Both the position numbers and the translations under genes were made by a program. DNA of 64,000 bases, from NCBI RefSeq assembly GCF_009727055.1, contig NC_052359.1, positions 57,152,980-57,216,979 of the forward strand. Reading direction: 5' to 3'. This document shows positions 33,538 through 44,419 of the stretch, piece after piece. Within the stretch, counting starts at the first letter, position 1, and each line of letters opens with the position of its first letter. Source of the stretch: Benincasa hispida (Eukaryota; Streptophyta; Magnoliopsida; Cucurbitales; Cucurbitaceae). The notes below the pieces were generated by a model. The model worked only from the letters and a program-made list of their open reading frames with translations, made no database searches and was not told where the DNA came from.

Positions 33538-35451
33538 TGATGGAAAAATCTACATGTGTAGTAGAAATAAGAATCGATTTTACTCTAATTGCCCAAATTA
33601 AACATGAAACCTTAAATGAATTAATTAGGGTTATTTTGAAATAATACCTTTGAAGCTCCCGAAACTCCTCTATCATCGCTAGAACACGAACCGGATAACC
33701 ACTAGAGTTGGCCTACTATCCTCTAGACTCAGAACCGGGTTGTGGGACCTGATGGATGAAGAACCCGAGAGAGAGAAAAAAAGATGGAAATAGAAAAGTG
33801 AAATTTGGGTTGGGTTTGGATTTTTTTAGCCCTATTTTAGAAAACTATTTTGGCAAAAAGTCCAAAAGTTTTTAATCCAAAATCACAAGCCCATATTTAT
33901 AGAAAAGAGCCATGCAAAATTACATGAAAAAACTTCACAAAATCCCAACACCTAGAATCCACTATCTAAGTGGACTTAATATCTCCACTATAAGCCAACA
34001 CCTAGCCCACTATTTTGTTAGTGAAATTATCCAACAAAAGTTTAGATTTTCCCACTAACTTTAGTCAAAGGGCAAAATAGTCATTTGGTCAAAGTCAAAC
34101 TTTGACCAAAAAGTCAACATTTAGACTTTTTATGATTTTTTCCATGTTGACTAATTTTGACCTCCCAAGCAGGAATCCGCATTCATTTTCTCGAAATTCA
34201 AATCACATTTGAATATAAAGTCAGTCAAAGTTTGACTTTTGAAAGTCAAAAGTCAACTTTGACTTTTTACATCTTTGACCATTTTCATTATTTCCGAACT
34301 TCCGAATATGAACGTATTCATATTCTTGATATTTAAATCACATTTAAATATTAAAGCTATATCTCTAAACTAAAAAACCAACCACTATATCACATGTACT
34401 TGTCGATTTCTCTCTCTTTATCTAATTCGAACAATTCGAATTATTCTATCATACTGTTCTAAGTTTATTCCATATGAGCTAGTAGGGGAATCTAATGGAC
34501 CTATAGATCATGGACTCTAACGATCTGAGATTAGCTGGCAGGTCATTCCATTATAGTCCCGTAGTTGCACTCCCCTCACTATAGATATATTTGTATCCAT
34601 TTGATATAACCGTGATTAGTAAGTTAATCCTTCAAAGGTTGTTCGTAATCTCGGGTGGGTCATAAAAACCGTTTTACCCCCGAGACTACATCTTATTCCT
34701 TAAGTTCCACTGATCCTCTAATAAACAATTGATTTAAGGTCCAACCTATAAACCGAACCCCTCTCGAGCCAATGAGAGGGTGGGGCCCCTTGTTCAAGAC
34801 CGAGATTCAGTACTAAAGGGAACAACCTATCTACTATCCCTATAACGGGTAGGAATGAATTCCGTCTTGCACCCTATGTTCCCAGCTATCCACCTGATCT
34901 TACCCCTGAAATGGGAGGCTTATTGGGCCAGCGATAAGGAGCTGTCCTCACCTATGCAAATCTAAGGATAATTCTGAGTGAACAGAAGTTCATAGTTAGC
35001 TCAGGATTAAGATTAAGTTACCTAGGTCATCAATTAACGAAATAGTCAGTTTTATACATTAAACGGCATTTAGAACGTAAAAGTGACTATTTCATGATTC
35101 AGTCTTATATAAACTCTTTACATAGGATGCCCCCATTTTCATGTCTCCACACGAACGATTTAGGATCACATCGTTTGTACTAACTATAAAATGGGTCGTA
35201 TCCATAGTGTCCCTAGAATAAGGCGCCCAACTTTATTCATATACTATAGACCATTTTGGCTTTATATATTTGAACTCGATCCACATTTATATCACTACAT
35301 AAAGTTCAAACTTAAACTTAATAGCCTCGGAACCTTAGTTTATTGGATTCATAAATATAGAATTTAAATTTACTAAAGGTTTTCAATAACAACTTTATTG
35401 AACAAGAATATGGTATTATAAATTACGAGTTTTAGGACATAAAATCCAACA
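33538..35451 (-). mobile_element. C1: copia-type solo LTR (1.91 kb), TSD GTTAG
   Basis: Starts TGATGG and ends AAAATCCAACA on the plus strand, i.e. TGTTGGATTTT...CCATCA on its own strand. GTTAG flanks it at 33533-33537 and 35452-35456. It is related to C2, D and the LTR of element C (shared blocks such as GACCTATAGATCATGGACTC, the GAGGG...TTGTTCAAGAC region and CATGTCTCCACACGAACGAT). No internal region is present, so it arose by LTR-LTR recombination. Confidence 0.88.
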
Positions 35452-37205
35452 GTTAGATGAACGTATATGAAGGATGAACGCATATGGAGGATGGACGCAG
35501 TCAAGGTCGTCATCCGGATATGTGACTTGTTAGGAGGAAATTTTAAACCTTAAGCAAATGAGGTGGATGCACAAGAAGACATGCAAAATTGAAAGCTATG
35601 CATTATAAAATGGGAGCAAGACACCTTGGGTTGTGATGACGCAAGGTTGCGTTAATAGTGTAAGGAAAGGACACTTGGACATGTGGCCAAGTAGGAGGTG
35701 TCGGCCTTAGAGAGATCTTGGACACTTATAAATAGGGCCAAGGACTTCAGACCATAACTCAAATTCTCCTCAAAGGACATTCAGAAGAGTGTATGAAGGT
35801 TGATTGGGAGGAGACTACGCGTTGATGAAGAACGCATGCGTTGGTAGCAAGACCATGCGTCAGTCATAAAGTTCAAAGAGAAAGAGATGCTGTCGGACAG
35901 GAAGGTCTGGTTATAGCATCAATTTGGGACGGGGATTTCTCCCAAAATACTCGTGCGTTTGATGTGATTCTAAAGCCATCTAAAAGCTAAAAGAGTCTAG
36001 TTTTCAGGGTAGGGCTACCAGAGAAGAAGCTCCAAGGAATCTGGCTGGAGAATTAGAAAAAGACAGAAGGGTTGAGCTGTCGAGTAAGATGGGCTAGTCT
36101 TTATGTTTTGAAGATTTCGGCCAAACCACGAAGAATTATGAGCTAATATTTTTAAGTAAGCTTTTTGAGACATTTTAAAGCATGTTTATAGAAGGAATTA
36201 TTTCGAGATAAAGCATAGAACTATGAGTAATATGAGCTTTAATTTCAATCTGGAATTTAGGGTTCAAGAGGAGCCCGAGAAGACCAAGGAACTTCTAGAG
36301 GGAAAGATTCCTAAACGACCAAGGTGAGTGGTACTTTCCTTTAAGTCTTAAAGCATATATTTTAGAATAAATTGTATATGCTTATGTTATGAATGAGTAC
36401 CTAGCATAAGAATGAGATTATGTGATCGGGATGGTCAGGGGGTCAATAGACCTAGTTCCTGAGCCTGTAAGTAAAACCTCACGGGATGGTCAGGGGACCG
36501 AGAGGTATAGTTCCTAAACCTGTGAAAGGAACCTCGTATGGGATGGTCAGAGGGCTGATAGGCCTAGCTTTTGAGCCCATGCTCGGGGAGCTATGTGCAC
36601 ATAGAAGACATTGGGAAGAAAAGAGAACTCAGCTGAGTAAGCGCTCATGATTAGTATTAGTTAACTATTTACTGTGTGTGTAGGTAGATAACGTACTCAT
36701 TCTAAGTAGTTATCAGTTTAGCTATCTACCGTGCGTATAGATAGAGTTGAGAATAGACTCATTCAAGGCTGAGGTTTGAATGTAATCTCGTATTTATGAT
36801 ATGCTTGCTATTATGAGTTGAATTAGACTCTAGAAGTTGCTTACCACTCACTGAGCTTTGTGAAACTCATTCTTTTCTTTCATGTTTTTCTTCCCAGGTA
36901 GCGAAAGGTGAGAAGTTCTAGGGTGCTGCTAAGGTCAAGGTCTGCCACAAGCCACAGTTACACTTCCAGAGGGTTTTATAGTTGTTGACGTAAACTTTTT
37001 AGTTAAGTCTTGTAGTTGTATAAATGTTACATTGTTATAATAAAATGGGCCTACTTATTCAGTTGTTATTATCTCCTTGACTTAAAGTTTACTAAGTGTT
37101 GTAAAGAGGTTCAGTTAGACAATAGGTATCACAAAAGGGCGGTATCTGTGATCTCTCATGCCTCTCTTCGAGCTCAGAAGTGTGGGCTCGGGGCGGGGTT
37201 TGACA

Positions 37206-38421
37206 GTATCAGAATGAGAACGGGCTGGGGGAAAGGACATCGCAAGTTTGTCAATCCTGTTGAGGACGCAACTAAGGTTCCGCCTTCCCTTGGCTTATAC
37301 CTCTCAGTGATCGGCTGCGTTCCCATATGTCTATGGTGAACAGGGATGAACGTTGCGATCGCAAGGTTGTTTCCATCTCTGGAAATACTTCTTGCTTTAG
37401 TTAACGCATTCTATCAACCTTCTTTCGAGAGGTGGATTAACATCTTCACTTCTACTCTCACAGGTGAAAATGTCGTTGAGCATGCGTTAGCTAAACTTAG
37501 CTGACTTCTTCAACATGGATTAACTTACTCGCTTAATCCTTCCCTCTTACCCTAGAGGATTAGTTACACATGGTGAGAGAAATGGAAGATGAATGTATGG
37601 TGGTGAACAGAGAGATGAAGATGGACATGATAATGATATTATGGATAAAGATAAAGCGTTTGTTACATATAGATGAATGAAAGATCAGAAATGAATAACA
37701 GTTGATGAACAGAAAGTAAGAATAAATAAGGACAGCGTGTCAATGTCTTGACACGGATCCTGATCAGAGTTGTTTTGCTTGCCGGCGTGTAGGAGGAGTG
37801 AAGTGGAGAACTTCCTTCTTAGGATAGTTCCCCAGGTAGAAATGACCCTTTCACAGAGCTTCTCTTCGGGATTGTTAATGAATTTCTGGCTCCTGAGACT
37901 TCCTTTCGGATTTGTCTTGTCTATCTCCTGGACTCTCTATGAATGTCTCTTTTGACCAGCCTCCTTCCTTTGATGTTGATGTAGCTATTTATAGGCCTTA
38001 GAACCTCATTCGTTAGTGGTCCCACTCTGAAAAGTTACTTTTTCTGCCAAGGCTTGGTGGAAACGTCCACTCTACTCCACATTCATTTTGTCAGATCGTA
38101 CAATAGAAAAGCTGTACAATTTCAGAAATCCCCACGAATGCTCGCTCTTTTTTTCCACGATCGATCGTTACATGCGGTGCGAATGCATTGCTCTTTTTGT
38201 CCTCAAGCGATCGTCGCATGCAGAAATACCTGTTTCCTGCAAAACAAAGACTTGGACATCCCTTTTTGCCATCGCAATGGGGTCAGCGAGTGTGCTTCAG
38301 ACATTTTACAACCTCTGCGTTTCTAAGTCAATTTCTATATGTTCGACGCAACTTTTTCCTTCCTTTTGCCGCATATTCTAAATAAGATGATATAAATAAC
38401 TAGTATTTCTACAAGTTATCA
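37206..38421 (-). repeat. A1 5' LTR, part with the promoter
   Basis: Resumes at GTATCAGAATGAG and ends GTTATCA. The minus-strand TATA box is at 37985-37994. The matching sequence in the other LTR runs from about 24667 to 25882. Confidence 0.9.
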
Positions 38422-38585
38422 CAAGCCAAATTAAAACTTATTTAATTCCAAATAATCAAATTGTATTTTAACTTAGCCAAATACATAAATCTCAAATTTC
38501 GATTGATCCAAGTAGTCCAACATAAATTAAAGCTTAATTACAAAATAAATTAGAGCTTAATTACAAAATAAATCAGTGTGTTACA
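38422..38585 (-). repeat. T1 5' LTR, outer part
   Basis: Continues the T1 LTR after A1 and ends GTGTTACA. Relative to 7722-7854 it has an extra duplicated stretch, TAGAGCTTAATTACAAAATA, near 38551-38570. Confidence 0.9.
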
Positions 38586-39659
38586 GCGCAAGTGAGCGTT
38601 GGACCAACATCAGCTTAGGGTCGTGATGCTGCGACCCACAACAATACAAAAGCTGAAATTTTCCAGATTTCGACAGTGAAAGAACTCGTTTTTCAGAGAG
38701 ATTCTACAAACCAAAGAACTTTTCCTTGTAATTTCCTGAGAGATTCTGTCAATTTTTGTTCAATCTTTATTCATTTTAATGCCAACTTCAATGGATTTCT
38801 TCAAGAGCTCTCCATTTTATGGCTAGGTAAGTAATTTTCTTGAGAAATCTTTAGTCTAAGTTTTAATTCTTGAGTTCTTTTGTATAATTTCTTGAATTTT
38901 CTGCATCTTTGAGTGTTCTTGGACTGAATTTGAATAGAAATTGATGGATGATAATTGACGCTTTGATTCTATTGATTTCTTGTATGTAAATCTCCATTGG
39001 CACTATTGCATAATAGAGACATAGGTTACAAAAATTAAGTTTTCTTGTGTTAATTAGGAATTTTTCCAAATTTAACTCTTGAATTTCTTAATTTAGAGCA
39101 TTCACAATCATTCTTGAAATTTACTCTAATGTGTTTCTTGAATGTCATAATCACAATTACCTTAGTTCTTTAAGCAATCTAAGAAAAAGACATGATAAAT
39201 GCTATATGGAAGTGTTTTTTTACTTAGATTATAGCTTATTGGTATGATTCATGTTAATTGGCTATATGGGTCATTAGGGACTTTCCCTATTGGATTATGA
39301 GATGTTGATTTTTCAAGCATGTGCTCAAGAACAATGATAGAATTAAACTTAGTAACAAGATTTCCCAAGAATCTCTTTCTATCACTTCTTTACTAAAAAA
39401 AGAGTTTGTTATACAATTCTTGCTACAATTGCTTTTACCTTCATTCTAGTTAGTTTCTTTAAAACAAAACCCCTCATCTTATTGCTTCTACATTTTGGTA
39501 TACAATTAGCCTATTTTGGTCAATTAATAGAGGTTCTCTTTCGATCGAACTCTTACTTCACTATTCCTACGTGCTAGTTTTAGTTGTAGTTAGAGTATTA
39601 TAAATTTCTTTTGCTTTGGGTAAGATAGAATTCACGACACCTATTTTTTAGCCCGAACA
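38586..39659 (+). repeat. G1 5' LTR, right part
   Basis: Starts with the GCGCA duplication and continues the LTR cut at 5688. It ends CCCGAACA next to the PBS. Joined length is about 1.4 kb, close to the 1385 bp of the solo copy at 42223-43607. Confidence 0.88.
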
Positions 39660-39662
39660 AAT

Positions 39663-39679
39663 TGGCGCATTGCTGGAGA
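39663..39679 (+). other. G1 primer-binding site
   Basis: TGGCGCATTGCTGGAGA, a degenerate form of the Athila/Tat site, three bases after the LTR. Confidence 0.75.
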
Positions 39680-39842
39680 ACCATGCAATTGGCCTTTTAG
39701 AATTTTGAATTCTTTTTAAGAGGAAGAAAAAATCATAAAAAGTAGTTAGTTCATTTTAAGCTTTTCTTTTGTGTATGACCCGCTCCTCTCGGAGTTTGCT
39801 TTGTGATTTGGTTTTAGATATTGGCCGTTAGGAAAGAAGATT

Positions 39843-40781
39843 ATGAAGGAAAGGACTAGAAGAGAAGACAAAGAATTTGAAGAGTTAGATCAAGAAGAAG
39901 AACAACCACAACCAAACATCATGGGCGAAGTGAGGGAGAAAACTTTGAGTGAGTTAACAGTGCCGGATTATAATCAACAATCTCTTTGCATCATGTATCC
40001 GGCAACAACTGTCCCATTCGAGCTCAAACCAGGGCTAGTACATCTTCTACCTACTTTTAGAGGGCAAACGGGCGAAGACCCTCATAAGCACATGAAGGAG
40101 TTTCACCTTGTTTGTGATGGAATGCGTCCGCATGGAGTGACACAAGAGCAACTCAACCTTAGAGCCTTCCCCTTCTCCTTGAAGGATGTGGCTAAGGATT
40201 GGCTATACTACCTTCCACTGGGTTCTATTACTACGTGGAGTGGGTTAAAAAATAAATTTCTAGAAAAATTCTTTTCGACATCTAAGGCTTATAACATAAG
40301 AAAAGAAATTTACGGAATTAAGCTAAGTATAGGAGAGTCTTTGTATGAATATTCAGAAAGATACAAACAGTTATGTGCATCTTTCTCACATCATCAAATT
40401 TCTGAGCAATATCTAATTCAATACTTTTATTCAGGATTGCTTCCATCGAAAAGGAGCAATAAAGTTACAGTTGCCAGTGGAGCTTTAGCAGACAAAACAC
40501 TAACCAAAGCGAGCCAACTCATATCAACCATGGCGGAGAACTCCCAGAATATTGGGACAAGGACTTTTGATAACACTGTTGTTCAATCTAATGAAGTAAG
40601 TGAGTTAAGTACACAAGTTTCTAATCTAGTTTCTCTTTTCACTCAGGTAGAGCAAGGAGGGCTTCCTCAAGTCAAACCATGCAGATCATGTCGATTACTA
40701 GGACACACTTCTGAGGCTTGCCCACAAGCCCAAGTCAATGTCATTGGAGGATTTCAGAGCAAATATGACCCTCATGGGTAA
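39843..40781 (+). CDS. G1 gag (312 codons, longest readable frame in the window)
   Basis: Retrotrans_gag capsid protein of an Athila/Tat-type element. An acidic N-terminus (about residues 1-30) leads to the capsid domain at about 65-190, with LLPTFRGQTGEDPHKHMKEF, LRAFPFSLKDVAKDWLYYLP and NKFLEKFFSTSKAYNIRKEI. Near residues 282-295 there is an intact zinc knuckle, CRSCRLLGHTSEAC (CX2CX4HX4C). The protein would assemble particles around element RNA. The ATG at 39843 is used because it precedes the whole domain and lies 160 bp after the PBS; the frame has no stop before 40782. The normal polyprotein goes on, so the stop after DPHG is probably a decay mutation or frameshift. It is still an element gene, not a host gene. 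Confidence 0.8.
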   Translation: MKERTRREDKEFEELDQEEEQPQPNIMGEVREKTLSELTVPDYNQQSLCIMYPATTVPFELKPGLVHLLPTFRGQTGEDPHKHMKEFHLVCDGMRPHGVTQEQLNLRAFPFSLKDVAKDWLYYLPLGSITTWSGLKNKFLEKFFSTSKAYNIRKEIYGIKLSIGESLYEYSERYKQLCASFSHHQISEQYLIQYFYSGLLPSKRSNKVTVASGALADKTLTKASQLISTMAENSQNIGTRTFDNTVVQSNEVSELSTQVSNLVSLFTQVEQGGLPQVKPCRSCRLLGHTSEACPQAQVNVIGGFQSKYDPHG

Positions 40782-41265
40782 ACATATAACCAAGGATGGA
40801 GAGATCATCCAAATTTCAAATGTAGATCTCATGGGAAATTCGACAACCGGAACCCATCCTCTTCCTCAAGCTCCTTTCGAGAGTGTAGTTAAATCCCTAG
40901 CTGACCATTCCTTAAAATTTCAATAGGAACTTCACAATTTGCAAAAGGACAACATACAACTTCAACAAGAAACCAAACAACTTCAACAAGAAACCAAGCA
41001 ACTTCAACAATACATTAAATCCTTTCAATAAGAGACCAGACAAGGCTTCACAAATTTGGGCACTCAAATCACACAACTTACAACTGTGGTAAGCAAGCTT
41101 GAGCGTAAATTATCTGGAAAGCTTCCCACTCAACCGGAGCATACAAACGTTAGCACGATCACTCTAAGAAGCAGTAAGGAAATTCCTCTTCCTCTCAAGA
41201 TGCAAGCCCAGTTCAATCTCCTCCCAAGAAGCAAGAAAAGGTAATGAAAGAACAATGTGATGCCT
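40782..41265 (+). pseudogene. G1 gag-pol linker with QLQQETK repeats
   Basis: In pieces after frameshifts, the text reads LQKDNIQLQQETKQLQQETK and onward. The QLQQETK heptad is encoded by a 21-bp tandem repeat near 40958-41015. Then come GTQITQLTTVVSKLERKL and LPTQPEHTNVSTITLRS, the usual stretch before the protease in Athila/Tat elements. A coiled coil is likely. The reading ends at about 41244. Confidence 0.65.
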
Positions 41266-42222
41266 ATAAATAGCCCCTCGAGAATTATTTTAAGTGTTAA
41301 CTTTCTTCCAAGAGATTGGCCAAAATTCTGCCCAAACTTCTCCACACTTCAGCCATTATCTTCAACCTCTCGAGCTTTTTTTTGAGGAATTCTGAGTGAG
41401 AACTCACTCTTCTTCTTTGAAAAGGGAGATAACAACGTCAGCCTCCATAACAACTACCTTGAAGCAGCCACCACCAAACCAAAGGGAGCAAGAGATTGCA
41501 ACCTGTGACTTAACATCTCCATTTTCTAACTTTATTCTTTTATTTGCAATTCGTATTAAGTCTTGAGATTGAGAAACTCTACATTTCTTAAAATAAATAT
41601 GATTTCCATTATCTTTCATCCATTCATGCTTCTTCTTGACTCCATAATGTGCAACTAAATTCCTAATGGGTTAAGAAAATTTTAACTAGCATTTTCGCAA
41701 GTTCTGCATGAGTTGAAGTTCATCTTGTTTCATGTATACTTATTACATTGCTTATGTTCATCTGACGAATCGATTTAAGTAGCAACAATCAATTGTTTGA
41801 GAAAGTAAGTGATTGTGGAATTCATTAAACAAGGAGAGAAATAGCTTTAGAGATAAAATTAACCTTTTGTTTGAATTAATTGGTGCATGCGCCTAAAGAT
41901 AGGAGCATGAAAACATCGAGAGACGAGTTCTTCATTTTATGAGTTAATAACATAAACACATACTCATGCATTTCTTAGGAAATGTCAGTTAACTTTCTCA
42001 ACTCTGCTTTATCATTGACTTTTCTTCACTTCCACGCACTCTGCTTTGATTATGATTGCATCCATCATTCTATGCATCACCACCATCACATACATTCGAC
42101 ATATCAACACACCACTATCACCTTCATTAATTATCATCATCCATCTGTACCATCATTTGTAATTAATTTATCTTTTAGACAGAACTTCGTTTGACACTTC
42201 TATTAAGCCGCGTTAAGATCAT
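41266..42222 (+). repeat. G3 5' LTR, left-truncated part
   Basis: Begins almost at its TATA box (CCTATAAATAGCCC near 41262-41276), so the upstream half of the LTR is gone. It continues to ATCAT at 42218-42222, where the G1-family solo LTR sits, and resumes at 43608. A His-rich frame near 42060-42150 (CAT/CAC-rich) is not a gene. Confidence 0.65.
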
Positions 42223-43607
42223 TGATAGGTCTTAAAAGAAGTTATGTTCTTAATGATAAATTCCTCGATTTTATGTTATTTGTTTGCCCTAAATGTCAAT
42301 TTTATAGGCAAAATAGTGCCAGGAGCATTTTGGAGTCATTGTAAGAAATTCTGATTAACAAGAATAAAAAATGACCAAGAAATCATCTTAATTGAAGAAG
42401 TCAAGTTAATTACAAAAATGTCATTAGAAGCAGTGTCGCAACCCATCAACCAGCGTTGAGTAATGCTGAAAGAAAGTAGTATACTTAATTCAGCCATACA
42501 GGGTAGCGTACAACGCTACGGACATTGACAGAAAAATAAAAAAGACGTGCACACGCCTTTGCACAAGTGAGTGTTGAACCAACGTCGTCCTAGGGTCGCA
42601 ACACTGCGACCTGCAACCATTAAAAGCTAGTTTTCCCCGAAATTCATTTTAGAACGAAGGAGAGATTAGTTTTTATGATTTTTTAAGAGAAATTTATGTA
42701 ATTTCTTCATTCTTGTATCATTTTCTTGTTTGATTCAATGGATTTCTTCAAGAATCTACCACTTCATGGCTAGGTAATCTTTCTTTCTTAGGGAAATTTT
42801 TAGGTTAGTAAATTATTGAGCCTTTTTCTTGTATTTTCATCTTGTGTAATTGATTGTTCTTGAATATTCTTGATTTTAATTTCAATAAAATCTTATAGAA
42901 ATGAGTTGACACCTCAAATTGGTTAGATTTTTGTATGAAAAATTACATGGCTCTATAGCATAATTGTAATGAAGTTGCAAGAACTAGAAATCTTGAACGA
43001 AAAATTGGAGTTTTTCCTATTTTCTTGAAAGTATGACTAGTTTAGAACATTCAAATAAATCATTCTTGAATTGACTCTATAGTATTTCAAGCATATCATA
43101 TCCTAGAAAACCCTAGAATTAATGCAATTTAGGAATTTGATGTGGAATGTCTTTAAGAAACATCTTAGAACTAAATTAGGGTTAATTGACAATTTTAGGT
43201 TAATTAACTAATTGGGACATTAGAGCATGTTTCTAATGGGTTATGGAATAATTAAATTACATAAGTAGAATTAAGTCAATGATTGTATTAGACTAACCAA
43301 CATAATTCCCCAAGATCTTTTACATTGAAATCTTAGCAAGAGTTCTTTTATGCTCTCTACTATTGGTCTCTTACAAAATTCATATTAATCCTAGTTTTAG
43401 TTTTACTTTGTTTCTAAAACTTCAACAAACCCCCTCCATAAATTGGAATTCAAGAGTCAAGTTTACTAGTGAAAAGAGGTTCCCTGAGGATCGACCTCGT
43501 GCTGCCACTATTACTACGTCTTAGTATTAGTAGTTGTATGTGTTTTACAAATTTTATTTGTTTAGGGCTAAGCTTGAAACTAACGACATCATTTTTTGTA
43601 CCGAACA
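42223..43607 (+). mobile_element. Solo LTR of the G1 family (1385 bp), TSD ATCAT
   Basis: TGATAGG...CCGAACA, flanked by ATCAT at 42218-42222 and 43608-43612. It aligns with both halves of the G1 LTR and fixes that family's true ends. No internal sequence remains. Confidence 0.88.
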
Positions 43608-43785
43608 ATCATCCATTAAATTCAAACACATTTTTAATACAAGTCCTCGTGTTCAACCCTAAATTCACCAGGAACTCATGGGTTTAATTAGAGAAAACTT
43701 GCACTTAATAGCATCATTCATTGCATATAGGAACTAAAGCACGACATAAGGCTATCTTATTTCACCAACCATTTTCAACATAACA
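43608..43785 (+). repeat. G3 5' LTR, right end
   Basis: Ends TTTTCAACATAACA just before the PBS-like TGGTATCGTTGCTGGGA (43792-43808), a degenerate Athila/Tat primer site. Confidence 0.75.
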
Positions 43786-43929
43786 AGTTTTTGGTATCGT
43801 TGCTGGGACTTGAGTAACTTGTGTTTGAATTATTTTTTTGATCTTTGTAGGTACTTGATTGCACGTATATTGCATGCTTGGCCAAAAACCGTTGCAAAAC
43901 AGTATATGAGTGAAGGCACTTTGCCAAAA

Positions 43930-44419
43930 CTATTATTTGACATTGAGATTGAAAGGACTTTTCACAAAAGAATTAGACCAAATCAGAAAAGAAGATAAAG
44001 GAACAAAAATAGAACAATGGGAGATCAACAAAACAATCATAATGTACCAATTGTGGCTAATAATGCAGTCAATAACGCAAATAACACAGTGGTACAAGCC
44101 AACCCAATACTCCTTGCAAATGACAGGAATAAGCCTATAAGGAAGTATGCATCACCTAATCTATATGACTTCTCACCAGGGGTTATGCAACCAACATTTG
44201 AGGGGGGCAGCTTTAAGATGAACTCGATTATGGTCCAAATGATCTAGACAACCGGACAATTTGGAGGTGCACCAGGCGAAGACCTTCACACTTACTTAAA
44301 AAGCTTCATTGAAATATTCAACACCTTTGTAATCCCAAACATCGCCATAGAGGAAATCCAGTTATCTTTGTTTCCTATCTCATTAAGAGAAGAAGCAAGA
44401 CAATGGGCTTACTCGTTAG
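43930..44419 (+). pseudogene. G3 gag, first part (broken)
   Basis: Reads IEIERTFHKRIRPNQKRR, then after a shift an Asn-rich segment (MGDQQNNHN..., from 44017) and KYASPNLYDFSPGVMQPTF. After a stop at 44246 the capsid domain appears: TTGQFGGAPGEDLHTYLKSF, then IQLSLFPISLREEARQWAYS. It is cut at GTTAG (44415-44419) by C2 and continues in the same frame at 46308. Confidence 0.8.

Larger units (their letters stand above)
32624..37205 (+). mobile_element. T3: solo LTR of a chromovirus-type element, split by C1
   Basis: Ends TGTGAAACCC...GGGTTTGACA (imperfect inverted termini) and is flanked by GTATC at 32619-32623 and 37206-37210. Without C1 it is about 2.66 kb, a size and end type expected of chromovirus LTRs, with no PBS or ORF inside. 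Its 3' part resembles T2's LTR in style (CACTCACTGAGC near 36846, then TTCCCAGGTAGCG). It contains the 16-bp minisatellite. Orientation is inferred from that resemblance. Confidence 0.8.
24281..38421 (-). mobile_element. A1: minus-strand Athila-like gypsy element lacking pol
   Basis: Ends are TGTTCGCG...GTTATCA on the plus strand, i.e. TGATAAC...CGCGAACA on its own strand. Order on the minus strand: 5' LTR (38421 to 32220, split by T3), PBS, gag, a spacer, a second large ORF with coiled coil and plant-transposon-protein motif, a 3' noncoding part, PPT, 3' LTR. Protease, RT, RNase H and integrase are absent. It sits in the T1 5' LTR with a CAAG(T/C) duplication. Confidence 0.88.
5689..38585 (-). 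mobile_element. T1: minus-strand chromovirus (Tekay/Del-like gypsy), with nested insertions
   Basis: The outer ends are TGTTACA...TGTTACA as read on the plus strand, forming matched termini. On the minus strand the order is 5' LTR (38585 down to 22236, split by A1), tRNA-Met-type PBS, lost gag, protease, RT, RNase H, integrase, chromodomain-like tail, PPT, 3' LTR (7854 down to 5689). Both LTRs share the same repeats and ends. S1 and T2 lie where gag should be. All coding parts have stops, so the element is dead. Confidence 0.9.
39660..41265 (+). mobile_element. G1: Athila/Tat-type gypsy element, internal region (truncated after gag)
   Basis: Internal part of the element whose 5' LTR is split by T1. 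Only the PBS, leader, gag and part of the downstream linker are left; at about 41265 it passes into LTR sequence of another element (G3). Protease, pol and the 3' LTR are missing. Confidence 0.82.

Noticed and set aside
41982..42194. Short ORF with a His-rich stretch
   Set aside because: Composition effect of CAT/CAC-rich sequence in the G3 LTR; no homologous pattern recognised.
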